A program made the position numbers and the translations under genes. Positions 33,379 through 40,925 of a stretch of DNA of 42,503 nucleotides are shown piece by piece. This stretch comes from a bacterium (lineage in GTDB: Bacteria; Patescibacteriota; WWE3; 2-01-FULL-39-13; JAACPI01): positions 1 to 42,503 of the forward strand of contig JAACPI010000007.1 in assembly GCA_009995545.1 (NCBI GenBank), written 5' to 3'. A model generated the notes under the pieces. That model worked only from the letters and a program-made list of their open reading frames with translations. It was not told the origin of the DNA and did no database searches. Each line of letters opens with the position of its first letter. The first letter of the stretch is position 1.

Positions 33379-33543
33379 ATGGCTCAAAAAGCAAAAAGAA
33401 AAATACTACAACTAGGTAAGTACAGCAAAGTAATCGTTATCCCTAGAGATTTTTTAAGGGATCTCAAGTGGAAAGAAAACCAAATGCTGGAGCTTGCCTT
33501 AGATAAAAAAAATAAAAGAATAATAGTAAAAGATGCTAAGTAA
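33379..33543 (+). CDS. SpoVT/AbrB-like DNA-binding protein, 54 aa
   Basis: Missed by the ORF track because of its length. It reads MAQKAKRKILQLGKYSKVIV then IPRDFLRDLKWKENQMLELA and a Lys-rich end, the swapped-hairpin AbrB pattern (S..V.IP...L..L.WKE...LEL......I.IK). Such proteins are small dimeric regulators or antitoxins. No toxin gene follows. The neighbour is the end of the copper operon on the other strand. The upstream region contains the perfect palindrome AGTATATACT (33349-33358), possibly its own operator. The ATG is certain in frame; a promoter lies somewhere in the TATA-rich 40 bases before it. Confidence 0.75.
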   Translation: MAQKAKRKILQLGKYSKVIVIPRDFLRDLKWKENQMLELALDKKNKRIIVKDAK

Positions 33544-33565
33544 TTATAGATAGTTAAGTAACCTT

Positions 33566-33700
33566 TTATTTCTTATCTTTAAATAGCTCTTTAATGAAAT
33601 AGGCTATACCTAAAATTAAAAAAGTAACTACTAGTAAGTAAGCTAAAAACCCTCCAAAAAACCAGTTTTGCATCATACCCTCTCCGTATTCATACATCAT
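33566..33700 (-). CDS. Small membrane protein of the copper operon, 44 aa
   Basis: Too short for the ORF track. It begins MMYEYGEGMMQNWFFGGFLA and continues with one strongly hydrophobic helix (YLLVVTFLILGIAYFI) and a KELFKDKK tail. A very good ribosome binding site, AAAGGGGGTG, lies seven bases before the ATG, and the gene begins 15 bases after the HMA-SafE stop, so it is the last gene of the copper operon. Met-rich N-terminal residues (MM...MM) could bind Cu(I). Small membrane proteins of this shape are often found near copper ATPases, but no named family is claimed. Confidence 0.72.
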   Translation of the reverse strand: MMYEYGEGMMQNWFFGGFLAYLLVVTFLILGIAYFIKELFKDKK

Positions 33701-33715
33701 TTGTAAACACCCCCT

Positions 33716-34732
33716 TTAAAACCCTAATATAGGATCAATTATGCCCGCCAAGGTTAAGGCAGATATTAAATTTATTAATGCAAAAAATATAACTAAAAAC
33801 CCCATTGTTTTAAAGAAAGTTGCTTTATGCTTACCCTCTGAAAATTTTACGGAGGCAAAACTTACACCTGCTAATACGGGCAAGGTACCTAAAGAAAACA
33901 CAAGCATAGTAGTTGCACCAGTTATAAAGCTTCCAGATGATAAAGCATAAAATTGCATACTTTGAGTAAAACCGCAGGGCAATATAAAGGTTAAAGCACC
34001 TAGTATTATGGGAGTTAAAATGTGATCTTCTCTAAGCCTACCTTTTAATCCCTTACTGTGAGGTAATGCTAGTTGTAGTTTTTTAACAAAGGGAAAGGTG
34101 TCTAACATATTTAATCCTAAAACTAACATTACAAAAAACAGTACAAATGTTAAAAGCATGTTTCCTGTTTGAGAAACCTTTAAAACCGACCCTAAAAGAC
34201 CAATTAAACCACCTAATAAAAAAAATGATATTACCCTAGATGCATGAAAAGCTGTAATAGGAATAAAGGGTTTTTTAGTATCATTTTTAGCAAATGTTGC
34301 CGACATGGATAAAACTAACCCTCCAACAACGGCCATACAGGAGGATAAACTTGCTATAACACCAATTACAAATACAGCTACAACCGAAATATTGTTAGGG
34401 CTGTATAGGGTAAGAATCCCAGATTTTTGAAGTAAAATAAATAATGCAAAAAAAGCTAATGCGGCAGAAAAAGGTATTAGTAAAGATTTGTAGTTAACGT
34501 CTTCTGAGAACTTAGTTAACGAAGCGGTATAACCCAAACTTTCTATTTTTTTATTTAGTTGATTTAAAGTTAAGTCTAAATTTGCCCCATTTTTTGTTGT
34601 TACATGTAATTCCCCCTTAGCGTTACTGGCCTTTGCACTATTAATAGCTTCTATTTCTTCAGCACTCTCTTTAATAACTATTTCACAAGCCTTACAATGC
34701 ATTCCTTTTATGTACAGTATTGAGTCCTTCAT
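33716..34732 (-). CDS. HMA copper-binding domain fused to SafE/TauE-type membrane protein
   Basis: An N-terminal heavy-metal-associated domain (KGMHCKACEIVIK, residues 9-21, with the Cu-binding CxxC) is joined to six membrane helices of the sulfite exporter TauE/SafE or DsbD-like type. Typical stretches are LSSCMAVVGGLVLSMSATFAK, ALTFILPCGFTQSMQFYALSSGS and ATTMLVFSLGTLPVLA, where the PCGFTQ Cys is a hallmark. Such fusions sit beside CopA in many bacteria and take part in copper or thiol handling at the membrane. Its ATG overlaps the copA stop (ATGA), so translation is coupled. Length of 338 residues is typical. Confidence 0.9.
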   Translation of the reverse strand: MKDSILYIKGMHCKACEIVIKESAEEIEAINSAKASNAKGELHVTTKNGANLDLTLNQLNKKIESLGYTASLTKFSEDVNYKSLLIPFSAALAFFALFILLQKSGILTLYSPNNISVVAVFVIGVIASLSSCMAVVGGLVLSMSATFAKNDTKKPFIPITAFHASRVISFFLLGGLIGLLGSVLKVSQTGNMLLTFVLFFVMLVLGLNMLDTFPFVKKLQLALPHSKGLKGRLREDHILTPIILGALTFILPCGFTQSMQFYALSSGSFITGATTMLVFSLGTLPVLAGVSFASVKFSEGKHKATFFKTMGFLVIFFALINLISALTLAGIIDPILGF

Positions 34733-36972
34733 ATGGATTTGATTTTTAACCTTAAGGAATTTGAAACAACGCTAACACTACTTAAGGCCATGGCCATTCC
34801 TGCAAAAACCGGATTTAGCGAAATTCCAAAAAATGGATAAAATGCCCCGGCTGCCAAAGGAATTCCAACAGCGTTATAAATGAATGCCCAAAATAGATTT
34901 TGCTTAATTGTAGTTATAGTATTTTTAGATAGATTTATAGCCTTTAAAACCTTAGATAGGTCGCCTTTTAGCAGGGTAATTCCAGCAGATTCAATTGCGA
35001 CATCAGTTCCCGTACTCATAGCTATTCCAACATCAGCCTGGGCCAGGGCGGGAGCATCGTTTACACCATCCCCTACCATGGCAACAATGTGGCCGTCTTT
35101 TTGAAGTTGCTTAATAACGTCAGCTTTGTCTTTTGGCAAAACCTGAGCGTATACTTGGTCAATATTTACTTTTTTAGCTATAAAGTTTGCAGTTTCTAAC
35201 TGATCTCCTGTTAATAAAATTACCTTTATACCCAACTTATGTAAGCTTTTAATAGTTTTTGCGGAGTTTTCTTTTAAGGTATCACTTATCGAAAAGTATG
35301 AAATTAAACTTTTACCATCGGATACAAAGACTGGTGTACCTCCCTGATTAGTAATAGTGGTCATAACTGCTTTTTCAATATCTATTTTAAGATCTTTCAT
35401 TAGGGCAAGGTTTCCTATGTAGTAACTTTTGCCCTCTATAAATCCTTTTAGGCCTTTCCCTTCTATTGTGGTAAACCCAATTACCTTTAATTCTTTAGCT
35501 TTTTTGCCTTTTGTAAACTGTACTAATGCCTCGGCTAAAGGATGCTCTGATAGATTTTCTAAAGAATATATTATATTAGTTAGTTCAGAATCTTTTAATT
35601 TAGAAACGTTATTAAATGAAACAACTTCTGGTTTACCCTTTGTTATAGTGCCGGTTTTATCAAAAGCAATAGCAGTTACCTTGTTTAGATGCTCTAAGTT
35701 TTCAGCATTTTTAATTAGTATTCCGTTTTGAGCTCCCTTTCCTGTTCCTACAATTATTGCTGTAGGTGTGGCAAGGCCTAGTGCACAGGGGCAAGCTATA
35801 ACTAAAGTTCCAATCAACGATGACAGGGCAAAACCTAATGTCTGATTAAAGGGCATAAAATAAGGGCCAACTATAATCCATAGTAAAAAAGAGACTACTG
35901 CTATAACTAAAACTACGGGCACAAAAATGGATGATATTTTATCCACCAAGGCTTGTACAGGTGCTTTACTTTCTTGTGCCTCCTCAACAAGTTTAATTAT
36001 TTGAGCTAGCATTGTTTGAGCACCTACTTTTGTAGCTTTGTACTTAAAGTGTCCGTTTTTATTTAAAGTTCCACCAATAACCGTATCGTTAATACCTTTT
36101 TTTACGGGCATAAACTCGCCTGTAAGCATACTTTCGTTTACAGTAGAAGAACCGCTAATAATTTTTCCATCTAGGGGGATTTTAGACCCAGGTTTTACTA
36201 TTAGAATATCTCCTATTTTTATATTACTAATACTAAGCTCCACTACCTTTCCATCTTTTTCTACCAAAGCAGTTTTGGCCTGAAGCCCCATTAACTTCTT
36301 AATAGCGTCACCTGTTTTAAGTTTTGATTTAATCTCTAAATACTTTCCTAAGGTGATAAAGCCAATAACAACTATGGCGACATCAAAATAAAGAGCGTGA
36401 GAAAGATTTAATTTTGTTACCAAGTTTGGAAAAAAGAAAACTACCAGGCTATAGAAGTAGGCTACAGAGGTACCAATACCAACTAAAGTATCCATATTAG
36501 CAGCACCATATTTAATAAATCTGTACACACCCTTCAAATAATCTTTTCCTACCCAAAATAAACTAATTGTTGATACAACAATCATTAAAGGATTTAAAAA
36601 CATCATAGGGATATTTATGAATAAGGGAGTTCCAAATAACTTATGAAAAATTTCAATTAGCATTAAAGCAAAAATACCTATTGTAAAAGGTAAGGTAACT
36701 TGCAGTTTGAGCTTTAAGTTAGCTAAATCTAATAAAGCAGAGTCTTTAGATTGGCTAGATTGGCCGAATTTTTCTAAAGTATATCCTATTTTAGAAACTT
36801 GTTTATTAAGTTCTTCTATAGATTTCTCAGAGTTTTTAAACGTAATAGATGCTTTGTTTGTAGCGTAACTTACTTCACATTTTTCAACATTTTCATCTTT
36901 TTCTAATCTACTTTTAATTAAAAGAGCACAACTAGCACAGTGCATTCCATTTACTTTATAAGAGGTTTTCAT
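34729..36972 (-). CDS. copA: Copper-exporting P1B-type ATPase
   Basis: Pumps Cu(I) out of the cytoplasm. One N-terminal HMA domain (NGMHCASCALLIK), eight membrane helices with the Cu-transport motif ACPCALGLATPTA, phosphorylation site AFDKTGTITKG, the SEHPLAEAL ATP-binding motif and hinge MVGDGVNDAPALAQADVGIAM. The actuator loop SMLTGEFMPVKK (TGE) is present. At 747 residues it is complete. The start ATG overlaps the csoR stop (ATGA) and is preceded by AAAGGA, a good ribosome site. The stop TGA likewise overlaps the next gene, so csoR, copA and HMA-SafE are translationally coupled. This also proves that UGA is a stop codon here. Confidence 0.97.
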   Translation of the reverse strand: MKTSYKVNGMHCASCALLIKSRLEKDENVEKCEVSYATNKASITFKNSEKSIEELNKQVSKIGYTLEKFGQSSQSKDSALLDLANLKLKLQVTLPFTIGIFALMLIEIFHKLFGTPLFINIPMMFLNPLMIVVSTISLFWVGKDYLKGVYRFIKYGAANMDTLVGIGTSVAYFYSLVVFFFPNLVTKLNLSHALYFDVAIVVIGFITLGKYLEIKSKLKTGDAIKKLMGLQAKTALVEKDGKVVELSISNIKIGDILIVKPGSKIPLDGKIISGSSTVNESMLTGEFMPVKKGINDTVIGGTLNKNGHFKYKATKVGAQTMLAQIIKLVEEAQESKAPVQALVDKISSIFVPVVLVIAVVSFLLWIIVGPYFMPFNQTLGFALSSLIGTLVIACPCALGLATPTAIIVGTGKGAQNGILIKNAENLEHLNKVTAIAFDKTGTITKGKPEVVSFNNVSKLKDSELTNIIYSLENLSEHPLAEALVQFTKGKKAKELKVIGFTTIEGKGLKGFIEGKSYYIGNLALMKDLKIDIEKAVMTTITNQGGTPVFVSDGKSLISYFSISDTLKENSAKTIKSLHKLGIKVILLTGDQLETANFIAKKVNIDQVYAQVLPKDKADVIKQLQKDGHIVAMVGDGVNDAPALAQADVGIAMSTGTDVAIESAGITLLKGDLSKVLKAINLSKNTITTIKQNLFWAFIYNAVGIPLAAGAFYPFFGISLNPVFAGMAMALSSVSVVSNSLRLKIKSI

Positions 36973-37247
36973 TTTGTCCTTTCTCTAATATTTATAACAG
37001 TAATTAACTCACTAATTAATTTTTCTTCTAACTCTTTATCTTTTGTTCTAAAACCCTGTGAAAAACAGTGTTTTAAATGATTGTCTAAAATTTTACTTGC
37101 TGAACTGTTTAACAACCCTTTTACTGCAAGTATTTGTTGTAGTATGTCTATGCAGTAAACATCGTCATCAATCATTTTTATAATTTTTTCTAAACTTGTT
37201 TTGGCCTTTTTTAAGGCGATTCTAGCCTTTTTATTAGTACTATCCAT
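36969..37247 (-). CDS. csoR: CsoR-type copper-sensing repressor
   Basis: All-helical DUF156 repressor of 92 residues that releases DNA when it binds Cu(I). The Cys-His-Cys metal triad is intact: Cys32 (VYCIDILQQI), His57 and Cys61 (NHLKHCF), with the xHxxxC spacing of CsoR. It lacks the RcnR-type nickel/cobalt ligands, so copper is the likely effector. It is the second gene of the operon, between the cupredoxin and copA, and presumably controls its own operon through the palindrome at 37690-37708. Its stop overlaps the copA start. Confidence 0.93.
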   Translation of the reverse strand: MDSTNKKARIALKKAKTSLEKIIKMIDDDVYCIDILQQILAVKGLLNSSASKILDNHLKHCFSQGFRTKDKELEEKLISELITVINIRERTK

Positions 37248-37259
37248 ATTGCTTATTGC

Positions 37260-37655
37260 TTAATTAAATTTAATTTTAAAACCGTACATTCCCATAGAAC
37301 AATTTCCAGATATTACAGTCCCGGATTTTTGGGGAGGTATTGTATAGCTTTTAATACCATTTTGCGAAAGTGAGTCATTTACGCCTAAATCTTTAATAAT
37401 AAGTGCTGAGCTGCAGTCATAGGTATTTATAGTTTTCATATTTAAAGTTGTTTTTGTATTAGCTTTCGCATTAACAACACGGGGTGAATAGCCACCTTTT
37501 GCGACTATTTCAATAATTTGTGTATCCCCTTGCATTGTGGCACCTTTAACATTTCCAGAATTATTAGAAGTATTATTTTGAGAACTTCCAGACATTAGAA
37601 AGAAAATAAAACCAATAAAGGCAATAGGAATTATAAATAATAAAATCTTGGACAT
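37260..37655 (-). CDS. Membrane-anchored cupredoxin-like protein
   Basis: N-terminal helix (ILLFIIPIAFIGFIFFLMSG) then a linker rich in Asn/Ser and a cupredoxin fold (about residues 48-131). Candidate copper ligands are Cys in TYDCSSALIIKDLG and the Cys/Met group in GNCSMGMYGF. The His usual before the first Cys is Tyr-Asp here, so the site may be Cys/Met-rich and suited to Cu(I) storage rather than electron transfer. It is the first gene of the copper operon, under the CsoR-type operator. The ATG is seven bases after the -10 box TAATAT, giving a leaderless mRNA. Confidence 0.83.
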   Translation of the reverse strand: MSKILLFIIPIAFIGFIFFLMSGSSQNNTSNNSGNVKGATMQGDTQIIEIVAKGGYSPRVVNAKANTKTTLNMKTINTYDCSSALIIKDLGVNDSLSQNGIKSYTIPPQKSGTVISGNCSMGMYGFKIKFN

Positions 37656-37662
37656 ATGAATT

Positions 37663-37708
37663 ATATTAGACTTATTTTTGTGTGTGTCAATACCTACCCC
37701 CCAGGTAT
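37663..37708 (-). promoter_or_regulatory. CsoR-type operator overlapping a leaderless promoter
   Basis: On the minus strand: -35 TTGACA (37685-37690), a 16-bp spacer and -10 TAATAT (37663-37668), then seven bases to the cupredoxin ATG. The inverted repeat ATACCT/AGGTAT around a C-run (37690-37708) abuts the -35 box. It resembles the GC-core palindromes bound by CsoR. Binding there would block RNA polymerase until copper is bound. The operator overlaps the stop codon of the GIY-YIG gene. Confidence 0.7.
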
Positions 37709-37945
37709 TTTAAGTTGGGATTTTTTTAAAGGTGGGAGTTTCTTTATATCTAATTCTCTACGTAGTGCCTCTTGTTTAGTGTCAAATTCCTCAAAGTAAT
37801 AAAGCTCTACAGGACGTCTACCTTTTGTATACTTAGCACCTAATTTAGATTCGTTATGTTCTAAAACTCTACGCTTTAAATCAATTGTATAACCACAGTA
37901 AAAGGTACCGTCCGAGCATTTTAAAAGGTAGGTGTAGTGTTTCAT
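37694..37945 (-). CDS. GIY-YIG-domain protein (YhbQ-like)
   Basis: A stand-alone 83-residue GIY-YIG nuclease domain: HYTYLLKCSDGTFYCGYTIDLKRRVLEH is the GIY-YIG core in its short YhbQ-like form (YTYLL...YCGYT), followed by the conserved Arg helix and ARYTKGRRPVELYY-type strand, and EALRRELDIKKLP. Proteins of this type are common as small single-domain genes; function is uncertain, possibly DNA repair. Its TAG stop is inside the CsoR operator, so the gene ends exactly where copper-operon control begins. Confidence 0.9.
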   Translation of the reverse strand: MKHYTYLLKCSDGTFYCGYTIDLKRRVLEHNESKLGAKYTKGRRPVELYYFEEFDTKQEALRRELDIKKLPPLKKSQLKIPGG

Positions 37946-37993
37946 TTTACATACAAAGAATAGACGAGTTCTAGGCTAGATTCAATAACTGTC

Positions 37994-39046
37994 CTAAATA
38001 GCAGGGAGTATTTTTTCTAAAGTAGGGGTTTCTAAGGGTAGTTTTTCTAAACCCGCGATTGTCATTTCGGGGGTGGGTCTATTTAAAATGTAATTTATAA
38101 TATCTAAAGCCACATTTTGTGCTCTGCCAATTACGGGAAAATGGTGGATATCTATTCCGGGCTGGTCATTAAGCTCTAAAACATAGGCTTTATTTGTTTT
38201 TTTATTATAGATAATATCAACTCCAGTAACGCCCATTCCTAAGGCTTTTGTTGCTGCTAAAGCTGTTGCTCTTACTATTTCTGGGGCCTCAATAGTAGCA
38301 TCCTTGCCTATCCCCCCAGTACTTATATTAGAATTTTGTCTTAAAAAGAATATTTCGTTTATTTTAGGTATATATTTATAATTAACCCCTTTCTTTTTTA
38401 GATTTCTTTTAACCTCACCATTTAGCCTTATTTTACACATTGGTTTTTCGTACTTAACACCTACTAGGGGGTTATTATTAAAAATAGTGATCAAACGACG
38501 TAGGGTATTTACCCCGTCTCCGATTACATGAGCAGGTATTCGCTCCATAATTGCAGATATTTTATCTCCTACTACAAAAACTCTATAATCCTTTCCTTGT
38601 ATAAATTCTTCTATTAGTACGTTTTTAGTTCCAGTTGCAGGGAATATGTGTGGCATTATTTCATCTAGTTCTGCTTCGGTTTCTATATTTGCGTAAACCT
38701 TATTACCATGAGCCCCAACTGTTGGTTTTAAAACACAGGGGTAAAGATTTTTAGTATTAATTAATTTTTTAGCCTGAAGAGCAGTTTTAACTAAATATGT
38801 TTTTGGAATTCTAACTTTAGCAAGTTTTAGCACTTTTTTAGTTAAGTACTTATTATTAGCTATCATACAGGTTGGCTGTGAGTTAACTGGAAAAGAAGTT
38901 CCCCTTATGAAAAAAGTACTGCCCTCGTGAATAATTTTTAAAAGTTTATACTTTGCAGAAACAACAGTAACATTTATGCCTTCTTTAACTAAAGTGTCTA
39001 ATATTATCTGAGCACTGTGACTGGAAAGTTTAGCAATTTTGTTCAT
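37994..39046 (-). CDS. ATP-grasp ligase (RimK/cyanophycin synthetase-like)
   Basis: A 350-residue ATP-grasp protein. The ATP-binding core runs from residue 95 on: YPCVLKPTVGAHGNKVY (phosphate-binding loop), VLIEEFIQGKDYRVFVVGDK, MERIPAHVIGDG and the metal site GVTGVDIIYN...VLELNDQPG. The segment HVIGDGVNTLRRLI is characteristic of the cyanophycin synthetase or GshF-type C-terminal branch, which joins an amino acid to a carboxylate. The N-terminal domain (residues 1-90) is short. Substrate unknown. An orphan promoter about 170 bp upstream may start a long leader for it (see the 39147-39228 entries). Confidence 0.85.
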   Translation of the reverse strand: MNKIAKLSSHSAQIILDTLVKEGINVTVVSAKYKLLKIIHEGSTFFIRGTSFPVNSQPTCMIANNKYLTKKVLKLAKVRIPKTYLVKTALQAKKLINTKNLYPCVLKPTVGAHGNKVYANIETEAELDEIMPHIFPATGTKNVLIEEFIQGKDYRVFVVGDKISAIMERIPAHVIGDGVNTLRRLITIFNNNPLVGVKYEKPMCKIRLNGEVKRNLKKKGVNYKYIPKINEIFFLRQNSNISTGGIGKDATIEAPEIVRATALAATKALGMGVTGVDIIYNKKTNKAYVLELNDQPGIDIHHFPVIGRAQNVALDIINYILNRPTPEMTIAGLEKLPLETPTLEKILPAI

Positions 39047-39146
39047 AATTTTTGGTATGACAACATATCAATAAATAAAAAAATTATAGATATCTGTAAA
39101 TAGATAAATATAGGTACGTAGTTTGTTGTAGAGTAAGCGGGTGTGT

Positions 39147-39213
39147 AAAAAACGGATTATCGTTTAAAAAACATCTAAGTAATCTTTTTAACTACTGGGT
39201 ATTTGTCTTAACA
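39147..39213 (-). ncRNA. Possible short RNA or long leader upstream of the ATP-grasp gene
   Basis: In the 223-bp gap 39047-39269 an extended -10 TGC-TATAAT (39220-39228, minus strand) has no gene at its expected start. About 60 bases further a weak stem AAACG/CGTTT is followed by six U residues (39147-39165), like a minimal terminator. Either a small RNA of about 66 nt or a leader for the gene at 39046. Confidence 0.25.
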
Positions 39214-39219
39214 CAGAGT

Positions 39220-39228
39220 ATTATAGCA
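39220..39228 (-). promoter_or_regulatory. Orphan extended -10 promoter
   Basis: TGC-TATAAT on the minus strand, as strong as the leaderless gene promoters but with no start codon of a long ORF within 20 bases. The nearest downstream ORF is only eight codons (GTG TTA...). Confidence 0.5.
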
Positions 39229-39269
39229 CAAAGTTTGGTACATATCTAATACTACAGGATAGTCAAGTT

Positions 39270-39791
39270 CTACGATATTTTAATAAAATTTATTTTTCTT
39301 AACATATTTTCAGATTCTAAAGTGACTATAAGTGAAAAACCTTGATCTATAGAGTTAGCGATATCTTCAAAAACTGTTTTGTCTACAAAATAAACCTGTA
39401 CCCCTAGACTTAACATAGACTTTAAACCGGATTCATATATTTTTTTAGAAAGAGGTTTGACCGGTTCTTTACTAACCCACCCATCTTTAGTGCCACCGTA
39501 TTTTGTTTCGTGATAAAAAGTTGTTGAGGGTAAAGTGTAGATAGCCCCGCCCTTGTCCTCCTTTAAAAATCTTTCTTTATCACTGTAAAGAGCATAACTA
39601 ACTCCGTTAAATCTTCCCAAATTTGACCAGGAGTCGTTACATGGAACAATAAATTTGGATGCATATTGTTCGCCCGTAGTCGCAAAAACAACTGGACCCT
39701 CTTCTTTATTCCGAACTGAATTCGCTCTTGGTTCAAATATTTCAATATTTTTATTTTGCGAAGCGTGGTAAAGATATTTTGGCTTTTTCAT
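39270..39791 (-). CDS. Uncharacterised protein, possibly ADP-ribosyltransferase-like fold
   Basis: Soluble 173-residue protein. It opens with YLYHASQNKNIEIFEPR and continues EEGPVVFATTGEQYASKF, GAIYTLPSTTFY, SKEPVKPLSKKIYESGLKSM and QVYFVDK. The opening LYHAS...FEPR...VFAT pattern recalls small ART-like or KptA-like folds where a His near the start binds NAD, but I cannot confirm this. Close relatives occur as uncharacterised genes in phages and candidate-phylum genomes (general knowledge). It is single and lacks an obvious antitoxin, so a toxin role is not supported by context. A second ORF inside it (39563-39745) is a shadow. Confidence 0.65.
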   Translation of the reverse strand: MKKPKYLYHASQNKNIEIFEPRANSVRNKEEGPVVFATTGEQYASKFIVPCNDSWSNLGRFNGVSYALYSDKERFLKEDKGGAIYTLPSTTFYHETKYGGTKDGWVSKEPVKPLSKKIYESGLKSMLSLGVQVYFVDKTVFEDIANSIDQGFSLIVTLESENMLRKINFIKIS

Positions 39792-39872
39792 TTTTAAATG
39801 GTGGCAAAGCTTTTAGTACTTATTTACGTATATCTAACATTAGTATAGCTTATACAGATAATCACTAAAAAT

Positions 39873-40925
39873 ATAACAAAAAGAAACATAGTTTTAGACA
39901 TACTACGAGGGCATTTTTTGTTAGCGATACTTGTTGACCACCTTAATTACTACACAGGCAACTCCATTTTTACTTTTTACAACGGTAACGGCCGTTTATG
40001 GGTTTCGGCGGCAGAAGGGTTTGTGTTTTTATCTGGTTTTTTTGTCAGCTACGTTTATTACCCAAAACTTGCAGGCGGAGCTGTAAAAAATACTTTTAAA
40101 ATTCTTTTTAAAAAATCACGCAATCTCTACCTATGGAGTATTTTTTTAACACTAGGTTACACAGCGCTTGCATTAAATACAAATAGGTACCCAATGACTT
40201 TAAATGTGGACAGTGTATCCATTTTAAAGGACTTAGTACTTAATACTTTAATACTAAGACACGTTTATGGTTGGGCAGATATCTTAGTACTTTATATTCC
40301 CCTACTATTATTAGCACCCATAATTTTACTGTTATTTAAAAAAAGATTATCTTGGTTGGTTTTAGCTTTATCTGTACTTATTTGGTCGTTAAATTTTAAA
40401 AATACAAACTGTACCCTAGCTTGTGTAAGTTTTTTTGAGCTTACCTCTTGGCAACTAATATTTGTACTAGGAATGTTAGCAGGCTTTTATAAAGATAATC
40501 TAGCTAAGTTATACAGATATATTAAAGAATTTAGACTAATCAAATACTCAATTGTTCTGTTATTTATTATTACCGTTTTATTAAGTGTTTTAAATAATAT
40601 TTCTGATAACTACAAATACCCTTCAGACTTGTTGTTTAATACCGAAACACTAGGAATAGGAAGAATTATTATTTTTGCACTATGGTTTACAGTTTTTTAT
40701 ATGTTTATCGAAAAGTATAAAACTTTTATTACTAAATACTTAGGTTGGTTGTATTTAACCTTGGGACAAAACTCATTACGCACCTATATTGTTCAATCTA
40801 CAGTTTTATTTGGCTTTTTTTACCTACCACTCCCCTATTCGTTTTGGTTAAATAGTATTTACTACCTTTTTGCTATCTTGGTTACATGGCTAACAGTAAC
40901 AATATATAATAAGTCTCTAAGTTAG
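39873..40925 (+). CDS. OpgC-like membrane acyltransferase, no canonical start codon
   Basis: Multi-pass membrane protein with about ten helices of the OpgC/acyltransferase 3-like type: GRLWVSAAEGFVFLSGFFVSYVYYPK and GWADILVLYIPLLLLAP are typical. The track begins at TTG 39918, but the frame stays open upstream to 39849, and the residues just before that TTG (VLDILRGHFLLAILVDHLN) contain the family's first motif (xLDxLRG...xxDH). They should therefore be part of the protein. No ATG, GTG or TTG exists in frame there. ATA 39873 (then TKRNIVLD) is a candidate start. Its stop shares TTAG with the RdgB gene on the other strand. Function may be glycan acylation or export. Confidence 0.7.
   Translation: MTKRNIVLDILRGHFLLAILVDHLNYYTGNSIFTFYNGNGRLWVSAAEGFVFLSGFFVSYVYYPKLAGGAVKNTFKILFKKSRNLYLWSIFLTLGYTALALNTNRYPMTLNVDSVSILKDLVLNTLILRHVYGWADILVLYIPLLLLAPIILLLFKKRLSWLVLALSVLIWSLNFKNTNCTLACVSFFELTSWQLIFVLGMLAGFYKDNLAKLYRYIKEFRLIKYSIVLLFIITVLLSVLNNISDNYKYPSDLLFNTETLGIGRIIIFALWFTVFYMFIEKYKTFITKYLGWLYLTLGQNSLRTYIVQSTVLFGFFYLPLPYSFWLNSIYYLFAILVTWLTVTIYNKSLS

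Noticed and set aside
33349-33543. Toxin-antitoxin pair with the AbrB-like protein as antitoxin
   Set aside because: No toxin-like frame follows or precedes it on the same strand.
36969-36972. UGA=Gly genetic code (Gracilibacteria/SR1)
   Set aside because: csoR and copA both end in TGA exactly where the next gene starts (ATGA), so UGA is a stop.
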